Below, piece after piece: positions 18,054 to 26,970 of a DNA stretch of 51,636 nucleotides. The notes below the pieces were generated by a model. The model searched no databases. It had not been told where the DNA came from and saw only the letters and a list, made by a program, of their open reading frames with translations. Numbering within the stretch: the first letter of the stretch is position 1; the number at the start of each line of letters is the position of its first letter. Origin of the DNA: Planctomycetota bacterium (GTDB taxonomy: Bacteria; Planctomycetota; Planctomycetia; Pirellulales; Pirellulaceae); contig QWPJ01000177.1 of assembly GCA_003671195.1 (NCBI GenBank), positions 1-51,636 on the forward strand. Reading direction: 5' to 3'. A program made the position numbers and the translations under genes.

Positions 18054-18754
18054 CGGTGACAAACCGCACAGTTCACTTGAGGGTTAATGTTGTTTTCTGC
18101 CCGAAGTTTCTTGCCCAATTCCAACTGCTCAGCAGCGGGCAAACTCCAAGCCATATTCGTAACTTGATCCACGGGTCGAAGATGGGGTTCAGGATTGCGG
18201 TGACAATCCAAACACCAGGCCATCGATTGATTTTTGTCTTGATGCACGATCTCCATCTGATCGACCCGGCCGTGGCAAGTCACACAAGATACGCCACGGT
18301 TGACGTGGGCCGAGTGATTGAAATACACGTAGTCTGGCAATCGGTGAATACGCACCCAATCGACCGATTCGCCCGTCCTCCAGCTCTCATGAAGGTTCTT
18401 GAGCTTCGGCGACCCAGTATGGATAGCCGACAGGCTCGGGGGAGCGGGCTCGCCCTTTTCGTTGACCGTCTTGGGGCTATGGCAGTTGATGCACGTTTGG
18501 GTCGCTGGAATTTCCGAGTGAGCCGCTTTGTCGACCGAACCGTGGCAGTACTTGCAATCCATCTTCAGCTCGCCAGCATGCAAAGCGTGGCTGAAAGGGA
18601 CCGGTTGAAGCGGTCTGTAGCCGGTGTTGAGCGTATCGGGACTCGTTGCTCCCAAAAACAAAACGCTTGCATAAGCTCCGCCGGCAAGGATTAAAAAACC
18701 GAGCAAAGCCAAGAACTTATTCGTCCACCTAGGGAATAGAAATCTTTGGGACAT
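18050..18754 (-). CDS. actA: Alternative complex III subunit ActA (pentaheme cytochrome c)
   Basis: The 234-residue protein has one N-terminal helix (FLALLGFLILAGGAYASVLF) and a periplasmic domain with five CXXCH motifs: CKYCH, CINCH, CVTCH, CLDCH and CAVCH. Five hemes match ActA of alternative complex III. Additional His residues in PFSHALHAG and YFNHSAHVNRG are likely distal ligands. It takes electrons from the Fe-S clusters of ActB and passes them to ActE or the oxidase heme domain. The last heme motif is only one residue from the stop. This is the first gene of the operon; the promoter must lie in 18755-19168 but I could not pick out convincing -35 and -10 boxes. Confidence 0.96.
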   Translation of the reverse strand: MSQRFLFPRWTNKFLALLGFLILAGGAYASVLFLGATSPDTLNTGYRPLQPVPFSHALHAGELKMDCKYCHGSVDKAAHSEIPATQTCINCHSPKTVNEKGEPAPPSLSAIHTGSPKLKNLHESWRTGESVDWVRIHRLPDYVYFNHSAHVNRGVSCVTCHGRVDQMEIVHQDKNQSMAWCLDCHRNPEPHLRPVDQVTNMAWSLPAAEQLELGKKLRAENNINPQVNCAVCHR

Positions 18755-19168
18755 AGGCTTGGGTTGTATTTGTTCAGAATCCCAGGGGATTCACGGAAAT
18801 TTGATGGACAATCTGCGTCATCGACGGATCGATTCCCCAGACTAGGCGAATGCACGTAAGTGTAATGATATCCTGCCATTTACAAAAGGTAGGCAACATG
18901 CCCGAACCTCACCGGCGGTGGGCTCATCGGCAAGATTCCTTGGAATCTGCTGGAAAAGCGCATTGAAGCATCGTTTGGTGGCAATTCGTCGCATCTAAAC
19001 TTGACGGTCCCTCCAGGTGTTCCAATCGCCATAGCCCGAACAGCCAGGATCTCTGCGGGAGATCCACTACCTTTGCGTCTTTGCGCCCTTGCGTCTTTGC
19101 GTTCTCTTCTTCCAAACAGCCGGATCTCTGCGGGAGATCCACTACCTTTGCGTCTTTGCGTCCTTGGA
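18755..19168. other. Spacer upstream of the ACIII operon and downstream of dienelactone hydrolase
   Basis: This 414-base stretch holds no credible gene. The minus-strand frames across it translate the repeat at 19041-19164 into Lys/Arg/Asp-rich words (QRRKGSGSPAEI), a known kind of spurious call. The part next to 18754 should hold the promoter of the respiratory operon. Confidence 0.7.
19041..19164. repeat. Direct repeat of a CGCAAAGACGCAAAGG-type element with hairpin
   Basis: Two copies of CAGCC(A)GGATCTCTGCGGGAGATCC followed by ACTACCTTTGCGTCTTTGCG begin at 19041 and 19117. GGATCT and AGATCC form a hairpin in each copy. Between them is further CCTTGCGTCTTTGCG repetition. On the minus strand the unit reads CGCAAAGACGCAAAGG, a word I recognise as widespread in spacers of diverse bacteria and often mistranslated as KDAK-type peptides. 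It lies just past the stop of the dienelactone hydrolase gene. Confidence 0.85.
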
Positions 19169-20047
19169 TCACCCAAGCGATTTTTCAAAAAGGGCCAGCA
19201 TCCGAGCCCATGCCTTATCGGCTTGTTCTTGATTGTGCACCTTGGTGTCCGGTGGGCACCATCCATGGCCAGCCGCATAGACTTCAATCTCCGCCGAAAG
19301 ATTCGCTTGCCCGAAGGCCTCCTTGAGCACCTTCTTGGACTCGGGATCGCGCTGATCGTCGTTTTCTGCTACCGCAATGAGAAACGACGCTTTCATCTTC
19401 GGGATCAACAAGTGCGGGCTTTCAGGCTCCTTGGTCACTAGCCCCCCGCCATGGAACGAGCAGCCCGCTCCGATCCGATCTGGAACCGTTGCTGCGGTTC
19501 GCATCACGATCGGTCCACCCATGCAATAGCCGATCGTTCCGATCTTCTTGCTCTTGTCAACTTGCTCTTGGGAATCGAGCCAAGCGACAAAAGCAGCCGC
19601 ATCGGATTGGTGGGTTTTCGCATTCAGCGACCGAGCCAGCGGGACGACCTCTTGAATCGGGGTACTGGCTCCTTGGAGAGCTGTCGGGGCTTTTTGCGAG
19701 CGATAGAAAGGATTGACCACCAAGACGCTGTAACCCGATTTCGCTAGCCGTTTGGCCATTTGTCGAAAGGCAGGCCGCAGTCCAAAAATATCGGGCCATA
19801 CGAGAACGGCTGCATGAGCATGATTCGCAGGGGTAACAAAATAAGCATCGCACTCCCCATCCGGAGTCTTGATCATCACTTCCTTATCAAGCAACTCGGT
19901 CTCTTGGGCGCCGGCAACTGGGGCATCGGCTGCTTGAGCATCATTAGGAAACAAGATCGATGCTCCGATCCCCAACGCAGCCAACGCGCCAAGATCTCGC
20001 CGTGAGTATTTCTTGAGGTCCTCTTCAAAATGGTCTTGGTCACACAT
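19169..20047 (-). CDS. Dienelactone hydrolase family protein with Tat signal
   Basis: The 292-residue alpha/beta hydrolase has the family's Cys nucleophile in GYCMGGPIVM near residue 165, a likely acid Asp in AVAENDDQRDP, and the catalytic His in YAAGHGWCPP near 265. Characterised members open dienelactones in chloroaromatic breakdown, but many act on other esters or are of unknown substrate. A twin-arginine segment (YSRRDLGALAALGIGASILF, residues 14-33) predicts export by Tat and then an Ala-rich cleavage region. I chose the ATG at 20047, with AAGGA about 9 bases upstream, over an in-frame start 69 bases earlier that would put unrelated residues before the Tat motif. It stands alone between the ACIII operon and a divergent enolase-family gene. 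Confidence 0.92.
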   Translation of the reverse strand: MCDQDHFEEDLKKYSRRDLGALAALGIGASILFPNDAQAADAPVAGAQETELLDKEVMIKTPDGECDAYFVTPANHAHAAVLVWPDIFGLRPAFRQMAKRLAKSGYSVLVVNPFYRSQKAPTALQGASTPIQEVVPLARSLNAKTHQSDAAAFVAWLDSQEQVDKSKKIGTIGYCMGGPIVMRTAATVPDRIGAGCSFHGGGLVTKEPESPHLLIPKMKASFLIAVAENDDQRDPESKKVLKEAFGQANLSAEIEVYAAGHGWCPPDTKVHNQEQADKAWARMLALFEKSLG

Positions 20048-20276
20048 GCCTTTGGTCCTTGGGATAAAATAAAAAACAAGTTGGCTGCAATCACAGGTTC
20101 CGATCACAGGCCGCATTATAACGCACGAAATCCTACACCTAGCTTGCTGCTAGCTGTTATCACGCGTTATCCCAAGGTTCTGCCCGCTTAGTCCGGTCGG
20201 AGTCCTTGCATTGTCCAAGCCTATTCTGTAAACAAGTTTCCTGGATCGATCCGCAACCAAGAACCCATAAACAGCC

Positions 20277-21380
20277 ATGAAGATTTCCGAGATACGCGTC
20301 TACCAAGTCGATTTGCCGCTGCACGAAGTGACCTACAAATGGAGTGGTGGAAAATCCGTGACGGTCTTCGACTCGACGGTCGTGGCCGTCGTTAGCGATC
20401 AAGGGCTCATCGGGTGGGGCGAGTCCTGTCCGCTGGGAGCCGCCTATCTCCCGTCGTACGCAACGGGCGTTCGCGCTGGACTCGCGGAGCTTGCTCCTCA
20501 ACTCATCGGTCAAGACCCACTTCAGATCGACCGGCTGAACCGTACTATGGACGCGGCTCTCAAAGGTCACCCTTACGTCAAGTCTCCGATCGACGTGGCT
20601 TGTTGGGACCTGCTCGGCCAGCACGCTTCCTTGCCCGTCTGCACGCTCCTGGGCGGTCGCTACGGCACCGATTTTCATTTGTACCGAGCGATCTCCCAAG
20701 AATCCCCCGAACAGATGGCATCCAAGGTCGCCGGTTACCGGGCCGAAGGCTACCGCAGATTCCAACTCAAAGTCGGCGGAGATCCCGACGTCGACATCGA
20801 ACGCATCCGTGCCGTGCGCGCTGCGCTCGAACCGACCGATCGACTCGTGGCCGATGCGAACACCGGTTGGACCCAGCACGAAGCGGTCCGTGTTTGTCGC
20901 GCGGTGAAAAATCTCGATGTCTACATCGAACAACCTTGCGCCTCCTACCACGAGTGCCTCGCGGTGCGTCGTCAAACCGACCATCCTTTTGTGCTCGATG
21001 AAAACATCGATGGACTTGAAATGCTCCTCCAAGGCCGCAGAGATCTTGCGATGGATGTGGTGAACCTGAAAATCAGCAAGTTCGGAGGTTTGACCAAAAT
21101 CCGCCAAGCCCGCGATCTTTGCGTCGCGATGGGGATCGGCATGACCCTCGAAGACACCTGGGGTGGCGACATCGTCACGGCCGCCATCGCCCACCTTGCC
21201 CATAGCACACCGACCGAACTGCTCTTTACCAGCACGGACTTCAACAGCTATGTCACCGTGAGCATCGCCGATGGAGCTCCCAAACGGACCAACGGTCGGA
21301 TGGCCGCCTCGGATCGCCCTGGGCTAGGCATTTCGCCCAAACTCGAGGCACTCGGCAAACCCGTCGCCGTCTACGCTTAG
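20277..21380 (+). CDS. Enolase-superfamily enzyme, mandelate racemase/muconate lactonizing type
   Basis: The 367-residue enzyme abstracts a proton alpha to a carboxylate using a metal-bound enolate. Ligands and bases are visible: FQLKVGG near residue 165 (general base Lys), the metal acids in DANTGW (near 193), EQPC (near 218) and LDENIDG (near 241), and NLKISKFGG near 265 (second Lys). The pair of opposed lysines places it in the MLE subgroup, among racemases, epimerases and dehydratases. The N-terminal [15 protein letters not shown] recalls hydroxyproline dehydratase or betaine epimerase branches, but I cannot fix the substrate. It is the first gene of a plus-strand pair with hypF, 26 bases ahead. 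Confidence 0.93.
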   Translation: MKISEIRVYQVDLPLHEVTYKWSGGKSVTVFDSTVVAVVSDQGLIGWGESCPLGAAYLPSYATGVRAGLAELAPQLIGQDPLQIDRLNRTMDAALKGHPYVKSPIDVACWDLLGQHASLPVCTLLGGRYGTDFHLYRAISQESPEQMASKVAGYRAEGYRRFQLKVGGDPDVDIERIRAVRAALEPTDRLVADANTGWTQHEAVRVCRAVKNLDVYIEQPCASYHECLAVRRQTDHPFVLDENIDGLEMLLQGRRDLAMDVVNLKISKFGGLTKIRQARDLCVAMGIGMTLEDTWGGDIVTAAIAHLAHSTPTELLFTSTDFNSYVTVSIADGAPKRTNGRMAASDRPGLGISPKLEALGKPVAVYA

Positions 21381-21406
21381 CGGCAACAAACCAATCGCAT
21401 TCGATC

Positions 21407-23869
21407 ATGAGCCTATCGCGTTGGAGGATGGATCTCGATGGCCGGGTCCAAGGCATAGGTTTTCGCCCATGGGTCTGGCGTCTAGCCACCGAGCTGGGCC
21501 TTCATGGATTCGTTTGCAACACCCCGAGCGGAGTGCGCATCGAGGTCCAAGGTTCTGGCGATCAACTCCAAAGGTTTGCGGCTTGCACGCTCGACCAACT
21601 CCCGGAACTTGCGCGCATCGACAACCGGAGGATCACCGAAATCCCAGTCGATTCGGCTCCCTCGGACTCCCGATCGTTTCGGATCGAACCGAGCCTAGGT
21701 CGGCTTGATTCGCTCTGCGATGCGCTGCCCGATTTGGCACCCTGCCAAGATTGCTTGAGCGAAATGTTCGATCGAGCGAACCGGCGGTTTCTTTATCCGT
21801 TGATCAGTTGCACTCGGTGCGGTCCGAGATACTCGATCCAACGCTCGGCCCCCTTCGATCGCCAGCGAACGACCTTAGAGTCCTTCCCGCTGTGCCGCAG
21901 TTGCCAACAGGAATATACCGAGCCGACCGATCGGCGATTCCACGCCCAGACCATCGGATGCTTTGAGTGTGGACCGGTATGGACTTGGAAAGAGCCCGAT
22001 TCGGAGCCTTGGGTTTGCAATCACCCCGGCGCCGTCGAGTCGATGCAGGCGCGATTCCTGAAGGTCATTCAAGCAGGCCAAGTCGTGTTGGTCAAAGGGG
22101 TCGGCGGATACCAGTTCATGTGCGATGCGACCGACGAGCAAGCGGTCGATCGCTTGCGACATATCAAGCGCCGCGAGCACAAGCCCTTTGCGTTGCTCCT
22201 AGGGAGTCTTCAGCAGGCGAGTCGATGGACGGAACTCAGCGCAGCGGCGATGTGCGAGTTGCAAGCTGCCCATCGACCGATCGTCGTGTCCAGACGGATC
22301 GCACGCGCCGAAGGCCCGTCGGGTGGTCTTGGTTCTGAAATCGGCTTGGCCCGATCGGTTTCGACTTTCGATTGTTCCTTGGGGGTGATGTTACCGAACA
22401 ATCCTATGCAGTACCTGCTTACGAGTTCCCTAGAGAGTCCTTTGGTCCTGACCTCGGCCAACGATTCCGCAGAGCCGATGCTCATCGATGATTCCCAAGT
22501 TTTGGAGCGTTTCGCTCATAGCGTCGGTGGTATCTTGAGCCACAATCGAACGATCGTCCAATCGCTCGAGGATCCCATCGTCGGCGATACTGCCGTAGGG
22601 CTTATCCCCGTGCGACTTGGACGTGGAAACGCTCCATGCCGTTTGGAAATCGCTAGCCTTGCTTCTAGCCCACTCTTGGCCCGTCCTGCGATCGCGATGG
22701 GAGCGGACCTCAAGGCGGCTTGGGCGATGGGCGATTCCCAAGGGATCCGACTTATGGAGCCGTTGGGCGATGCGAGTCATCCCGAGGTTTATGCAAGGTT
22801 AGAGCGATCCGTCCAAAGTGCCTTGGACGCCCAAGCGAGCATTGCAAGTAACGCGAACATTGCAAGTATCGTGACCGATTTGCATCCGGGTTATCAAACG
22901 ACCCAGCTTGGAGCCAAGCTCTCGCGAAGGGGTACCAGGAACGGTCCAGCGGTCCACTGCACTGCGATTCAGCACCATGGAGCCCATTTGGGCGCGTTAG
23001 CGCTCGACTTGGGTATTGCCCTCGAAGAGCGATTCTTGGGCTTTGTCTTCGACGGGACCGGATACGGGGGCCCAGCAGAGGTGTGGGGTGGAGAGTTGAT
23101 AGCCATCGAGGGCCATGAAATGACCCGACTAGGTCGTTTGCGACCCTTTCGGTTGCCCAAGGGAGACGTGTCGGCAAGGAACCCATGGCGATCGGCGCTT
23201 GGGCTGCTGACAGATGCGGGGATTGGGTTCGAAGAGGTCCGAGCCAGTTGCGATTGGGCTCAGCGGTCCCCATGGGCGCAGCTCTCTGAGGCTCAGCGAT
23301 GCGACTATGTCCGTCTGGCCACATCGCAGGAGCACAGCGTCTTGAGCAGCAGCATGGGGCGGTGGTTGGATGCGATCTGCTCGTTGTTGGGTTTGGTCCA
23401 TGTGAGCCATTACGAGGGGCACGCACCGATGATGCTCGAGGATCGTGCGACACGCTACGCGATCGATATAGGTGCGGATCGGTTAAGAAACCTAGGCCGG
23501 ATCGGACAGGATGCCCAAGAGTATCGTTTTACGATCGCGCGGCAAGGATCGCTCTACGAGATCGATGGGCGAGGGGTTTTGGCTCGGGTGCTCGGGGACT
23601 TGCGAAATGGCATCGGTGTCGGCTGCATAGCCTATAGGGTCCATGGAGCGATCGCCCAGTTGCTCGTCGATACCTTAGGGCATCTGGACTCGCCTTGGTC
23701 CGAGTCTCGGCGGGTCGGTTTGACCGGTGGGGTTTTTCAGAATCGCTTGCTCGTGGAGCTTGCCGACGATCGGCTAGCGCGAGCCGGATGGCAAGCCCTT
23801 TTTCATCGGCGGATCCCACCGAACGATTCGGCGATCGCGGCCGGGCAATTGCGTTTGCTCGGTCCTTGA
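21407..23869 (+). CDS. hypF: HypF carbamoyltransferase, no other hyp genes nearby
   Basis: The 820-residue protein has the full HypF layout. It opens with an acylphosphatase domain (RVQGIGFRPWVW near residue 14, with Asn in FVCNTPSG). Two zinc-finger pairs follow (CQDC, CTRCGPRY, CRSCQQEY, CFECGP, about 110-190). Then comes a YrdC-like domain (KGVGGYQFMCDATDE near 230; PLVLTSANDS near 345). Last is a Kae1-like domain with metal-binding HHGAHLGA near 525 and HYEGHAP near 670, ending in LTGGVFQN. HypF moves a carbamoyl group from carbamoyl phosphate to HypE, where it becomes the cyanide ligand of [NiFe] hydrogenase. No hydrogenase or hypABCDE gene is in the window. The gene is slightly longer than the usual 750-780 residues. 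An 18-bp in-frame duplication lies at 22835-22870. Confidence 0.97.
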   Translation: MSLSRWRMDLDGRVQGIGFRPWVWRLATELGLHGFVCNTPSGVRIEVQGSGDQLQRFAACTLDQLPELARIDNRRITEIPVDSAPSDSRSFRIEPSLGRLDSLCDALPDLAPCQDCLSEMFDRANRRFLYPLISCTRCGPRYSIQRSAPFDRQRTTLESFPLCRSCQQEYTEPTDRRFHAQTIGCFECGPVWTWKEPDSEPWVCNHPGAVESMQARFLKVIQAGQVVLVKGVGGYQFMCDATDEQAVDRLRHIKRREHKPFALLLGSLQQASRWTELSAAAMCELQAAHRPIVVSRRIARAEGPSGGLGSEIGLARSVSTFDCSLGVMLPNNPMQYLLTSSLESPLVLTSANDSAEPMLIDDSQVLERFAHSVGGILSHNRTIVQSLEDPIVGDTAVGLIPVRLGRGNAPCRLEIASLASSPLLARPAIAMGADLKAAWAMGDSQGIRLMEPLGDASHPEVYARLERSVQSALDAQASIASNANIASIVTDLHPGYQTTQLGAKLSRRGTRNGPAVHCTAIQHHGAHLGALALDLGIALEERFLGFVFDGTGYGGPAEVWGGELIAIEGHEMTRLGRLRPFRLPKGDVSARNPWRSALGLLTDAGIGFEEVRASCDWAQRSPWAQLSEAQRCDYVRLATSQEHSVLSSSMGRWLDAICSLLGLVHVSHYEGHAPMMLEDRATRYAIDIGADRLRNLGRIGQDAQEYRFTIARQGSLYEIDGRGVLARVLGDLRNGIGVGCIAYRVHGAIAQLLVDTLGHLDSPWSESRRVGLTGGVFQNRLLVELADDRLARAGWQALFHRRIPPNDSAIAAGQLRLLGP

Positions 23870-24025
23870 ATTCGGGGTGTTCATGAAACCGACGTCGGAA
23901 AGAAATTTTTTTTCGTCGATTGAATAAATCCGGGGACTTGGCGCATCGGTGAGGTAGACCAACGTTGCGAGTCAGGCTTTCGCTCCGCTGGAGTTGCGTT
24001 GGTTTTCCCTTATCGACACGTTGCT

Positions 24026-24790
24026 ATGAGTTCGAATTCCAGTCCTTTCTACGACCGACTTGAGAGTCTCCAGATGTCTGATCTGCTGGCTTTTAACGGC
24101 GAGGTTGCAAAATTGATTGAGGCCGGAGTGCCGATCCGTTTCCCAGGTGCTCCGACATCGGTGATCGATTGGTTGCAGGGGATCAGCCATCGCGCGGCGG
24201 TCAATGTCGGGCTCGGGCAGAGTCTTTCTGGGGCGCTCAAGTCCGATCCATCGGTCCAACCAGCTTATTTAGAAGCTCTTTCGGCCTGGCTTGGCAGTGC
24301 TCCAGAGGCGAGTGATTCGGCCAGTGATTCGTCGCGGGACCTGAGTGCACTGGATCCTTGGGTCCAGACGGGACTGCGTGGAGATCGGCTTGTAAATCGA
24401 TCGGAGGTTTACGCATTTTGGCTCTGGTTGGTAGCGTTTGTCGCCTCGTTGGCGTTGATTCATTCGGTTTGGGTGATGCAACCGAAGATGCGACAATTCT
24501 ACGAGAACTCGGGTTTGGTCGTCGGGCCAGGTTATCGCTGGATGGATTGGCTCTACAGTCATCTTGGCTGGATGGCGTTGGCTATGGGTGTATTGCTCAT
24601 CGCCATCCCGATGGTTTGGCGTTTTTGGTTCCGAGGTGTGGCCAAGCACTGGAGTCTACCGAGTTATTTTGCTCGCATCTTTTTTGTCGCCTACCTCGCA
24701 TTTGGGGGGGCGATCACAGGGTTCACTGCGATCACGGTGTTTTGGCCGATGGTCGAACTACTTACGAAACTCGGAGCCCCTGGGTCATGA
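24026..24790 (+). CDS. GspF-like type II secretion membrane protein, short form 1
   Basis: This 254-residue protein has a cytosolic N-terminal half followed by three helices (about residues 132-152, 180-202 and 220-242). The order resembles one T2SSF domain of GspF/PilC, which normally has two; GspF is the inner-membrane platform of type II secretion and type IV pili. An in-frame 12-bp duplication encodes SDSASDSS near residue 98. I chose the ATG at 24026; an upstream in-frame start at 23999 adds nine residues with no ribosome site. It is the first of three GspF-like genes and overlaps the next by four bases. Assignment rests on the neighbours and helix layout more than on sharp motifs. Confidence 0.78.
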   Translation: MSSNSSPFYDRLESLQMSDLLAFNGEVAKLIEAGVPIRFPGAPTSVIDWLQGISHRAAVNVGLGQSLSGALKSDPSVQPAYLEALSAWLGSAPEASDSASDSSRDLSALDPWVQTGLRGDRLVNRSEVYAFWLWLVAFVASLALIHSVWVMQPKMRQFYENSGLVVGPGYRWMDWLYSHLGWMALAMGVLLIAIPMVWRFWFRGVAKHWSLPSYFARIFFVAYLAFGGAITGFTAITVFWPMVELLTKLGAPGS

Positions 24791-25842
24791 GCAACGATCC
24801 GCAATTCCCATCGGACGATTACCTACGGCGTATCGACCAAGCGGTTGCCCAAAGCAAGCCGCTTCAAGACTGGCTCGTTTGGCGTTCGTCGCAGGATGGC
24901 GAGGTTCTCTCGAAACGAATGCTGTTGCTCCTTGAGTCGCTCAAGGGCCAAGTCGCAGCGAAGCGATGGGTTCAAGACCCCTTGTTGGCTCCCTACTTAC
25001 CGATGGTTCTACGTGCTTGGGCGCTTCGGGAATCATCGAATTTCAGGAGCTTTGGTGTCTTGGAGCCATGGTACCGTTTGTTGCTCAAGGAGCCTGCGGG
25101 GGTCTTGGGGATGGTATCGAGGTTCTACTATCCGCTTTCGATTGCGTTGGCATCGATGTTGCTGTTTTACTTCCTGTCGGTATCGATCGTTCCGACCTTC
25201 AAAGCGATGTTCGACGACTTTGAACTCCGGTTGCCTTCCCTGACGAAGTGGTTTCTTCAGACTTCCGATTTCATCGCTCACCAACCTGTTTCGCTTTTGG
25301 TATTGGTGCTTTATGGGATCCTGGCCGTGTATGGATTGGTCAAGCTTTACAGTTACGCGATGGATCGACTCGAGGGAAACTCTTTCATTTCGTTTTATCG
25401 TCGTGGGACCAAGAAGAGCCTTGGCAGCATGGCCCGATGGACAGGGACCATGGCCGAGCTTCTTGCGATCGGAGCGCCTGCTGCTCAAGCTGTCGCGACG
25501 GCGGGAATAGCCAGCCAACGGCCTTACCTCAAGCTTCAATCTCAGCGGCTCTCGAGAGCCTTCGAGTCAAACCCCACGACCACTTGGAGAGCACAAGGCA
25601 GTTCGACGAGTTTTGCAGGCTCCTCGATCGCTGCTTTGGAAATGCACCAGCAAGGGACCGATACGACGGGAGTGCTTCGCGAGCTAGCCCAAAGCTATGC
25701 CGAGCGTTGGAATTGCCGTGCGAACCTGTCCTACGATTGGCTCGGTCCAATCATCCTGTTGTTCGTCGCCAAATTCGTGTTCTTCTTGGTGCTCGCGTTG
25801 TTCTTGCCCTTGATCGGCCTGATAACATCACTGAGCGGTTGA
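24787..25842 (+). CDS. GspF-like type II secretion membrane protein 2
   Basis: The 351-residue protein has a helix near residues 118-142 (IALASMLLFYFLSVSIVPTFKAMF), a second near 165-185, and a C-terminal pair (ending FFLVLALFLPLIGLITSLSG). The pattern FKAMFDDFELRLPSLTKWF matches the GspF/PilC segment in which a helix is followed by an acidic, Leu-Pro-rich word, and the C-terminal PLIGLI-type end is typical of the family. The start at 24787 overlaps the previous stop (ATGA); an open frame extends upstream into the previous gene but is a shadow. It is probably the most canonical of the three platform proteins here. Confidence 0.85.
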   Translation: MSNDPQFPSDDYLRRIDQAVAQSKPLQDWLVWRSSQDGEVLSKRMLLLLESLKGQVAAKRWVQDPLLAPYLPMVLRAWALRESSNFRSFGVLEPWYRLLLKEPAGVLGMVSRFYYPLSIALASMLLFYFLSVSIVPTFKAMFDDFELRLPSLTKWFLQTSDFIAHQPVSLLVLVLYGILAVYGLVKLYSYAMDRLEGNSFISFYRRGTKKSLGSMARWTGTMAELLAIGAPAAQAVATAGIASQRPYLKLQSQRLSRAFESNPTTTWRAQGSSTSFAGSSIAALEMHQQGTDTTGVLRELAQSYAERWNCRANLSYDWLGPIILLFVAKFVFFLVLALFLPLIGLITSLSG

Positions 25843-25856
25843 AAGAGAGGCTAGCG

Positions 25857-26966
25857 ATGATCCGATCCGACAAGGGCCAACGAGCCGAACTGATTCAAAT
25901 ACCGACGCGATACCCATGGCTCAGCACCACGCTGGTTCCTGGCAGTCGGCTCAGCGAGCAGCAAGCGAGCTTATTGGCGGTGCTTCATGCCTCAGCGCGG
26001 GATTCGGTTCCGTTGCTTCCGCTGATTCGCGCGTTGTCTTCGGAGTACCCCGGACGCTACAGCGTGACGCTTTATAAATTGGCCAGTTTGCTCGATCAAG
26101 GCGTCCCGTGGATCGAGGCCTTGGAGCAAACTCCAGACGCCCTGCCGTCGGACACCGTGCTTGCGCTCAGGCTCGGGCTCCAAGGGGGCATCGTCTTGCC
26201 GACGTTTGAGCAACTGCGTCATGAAAACGCAGTCGCCCTATTGGATCCGGAGCCTTCGCTCTTGAAACCAGCCTTGGTCTACTGGTTTGCCGTTTCGCTC
26301 GTGATGTTCTATCTGCTGGGTCTATTCAACCTCTTCATCGTCCCGACGCTATTGAGAATGATGGAAGAGTTCGATTTGCGAGGCGCCGGATACAACAAGC
26401 TCAAGCTGGTCATGAGCTACGCGATATTCCCCGCCTTGATTTCGCTCGGATTGACCGCGTTGGCACTCGTTTTGAACTGGTCGGAGACTTTAAGGAATTG
26501 GATTGGGCGGCGCTTGGGTCGGCCCGCGAATTCCGAGCAAACCCGCGGTGCGTTGCTGCGTATGTTGGCCAATTCCATCGAATTCGGGCGTCCTATAGGC
26601 GGCACACTTTCGACGCTGGCCAAGTTCCATCGGGACGCGAGTGTTCGGAAAGACCTTTTGGTAGCACGCAACGAAATCGAGCAAGGATCCGATGGGATCG
26701 GAGCCCTTGAGTCGGTCGGTTTGCTGACGCCCAAGGAGAAAGAAGCGTTGGTCGATCAGTCGGCCAAGAACCAAGCGTGGGTCTTACGGAGCTTTGCAGA
26801 CGCCCGAATTTCGCCCAAGCAGTACCGCTGGGCCAAATGGCAATCGCTACTGCATCCTCTTTTTATCGCCGTCTTTGGAATCACCGTCCTTGGGATCACC
26901 TCTGCGGTATTGGAAAGCTTGTACGGGTTGATATCCGTGCTGGCTACAGATACCAACTGGAGATAA
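25857..26966 (+). CDS. GspF-like type II secretion membrane protein 3
   Basis: The 369-residue protein again shows the GspF plan. A cytosolic alpha-helical domain contains LLPLIRALSSEYPGRYSVTLYKLASLLDQGVPWIEALEQ, then a helix with FYLLGLFNLFIVPTLLRMMEEFDL near 150-170. The second half repeats the theme (RGALLRMLANSIEFGRPIGGTLSTLAKFH), and a last helix (FIAVFGITVLGITSAVLESLYGLISVL) follows. Start at 25857 is set by AGAGAGG about 7 bases upstream; the longer frame is shadow. It follows GspF-like 2 by 14 bases and precedes the first pseudopilin by 4. Three such proteins in a row suggest that they form a mixed platform, which is inference. Confidence 0.85.
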   Translation: MIRSDKGQRAELIQIPTRYPWLSTTLVPGSRLSEQQASLLAVLHASARDSVPLLPLIRALSSEYPGRYSVTLYKLASLLDQGVPWIEALEQTPDALPSDTVLALRLGLQGGIVLPTFEQLRHENAVALLDPEPSLLKPALVYWFAVSLVMFYLLGLFNLFIVPTLLRMMEEFDLRGAGYNKLKLVMSYAIFPALISLGLTALALVLNWSETLRNWIGRRLGRPANSEQTRGALLRMLANSIEFGRPIGGTLSTLAKFHRDASVRKDLLVARNEIEQGSDGIGALESVGLLTPKEKEALVDQSAKNQAWVLRSFADARISPKQYRWAKWQSLLHPLFIAVFGITVLGITSAVLESLYGLISVLATDTNWR

Positions 26967-26970
26967 ACGC

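Noticed and set aside
18880..19287. Lys/Arg-rich minus-strand frames downstream of the dienelactone hydrolase
   Set aside because: They translate the CGCAAAGACG repeats, a known type of spurious protein call.
20160..21203. 347-residue minus-strand open frame
   Set aside because: It is wholly antisense to the enolase-family gene, which has all catalytic residues; its own translation has no family motif.
23895..23925. Possible intrinsic terminator after hypF (T-run with CGACG/CGTCG)
   Set aside because: The T-run lies inside the loop between weak 5-base arms rather than after a stem.
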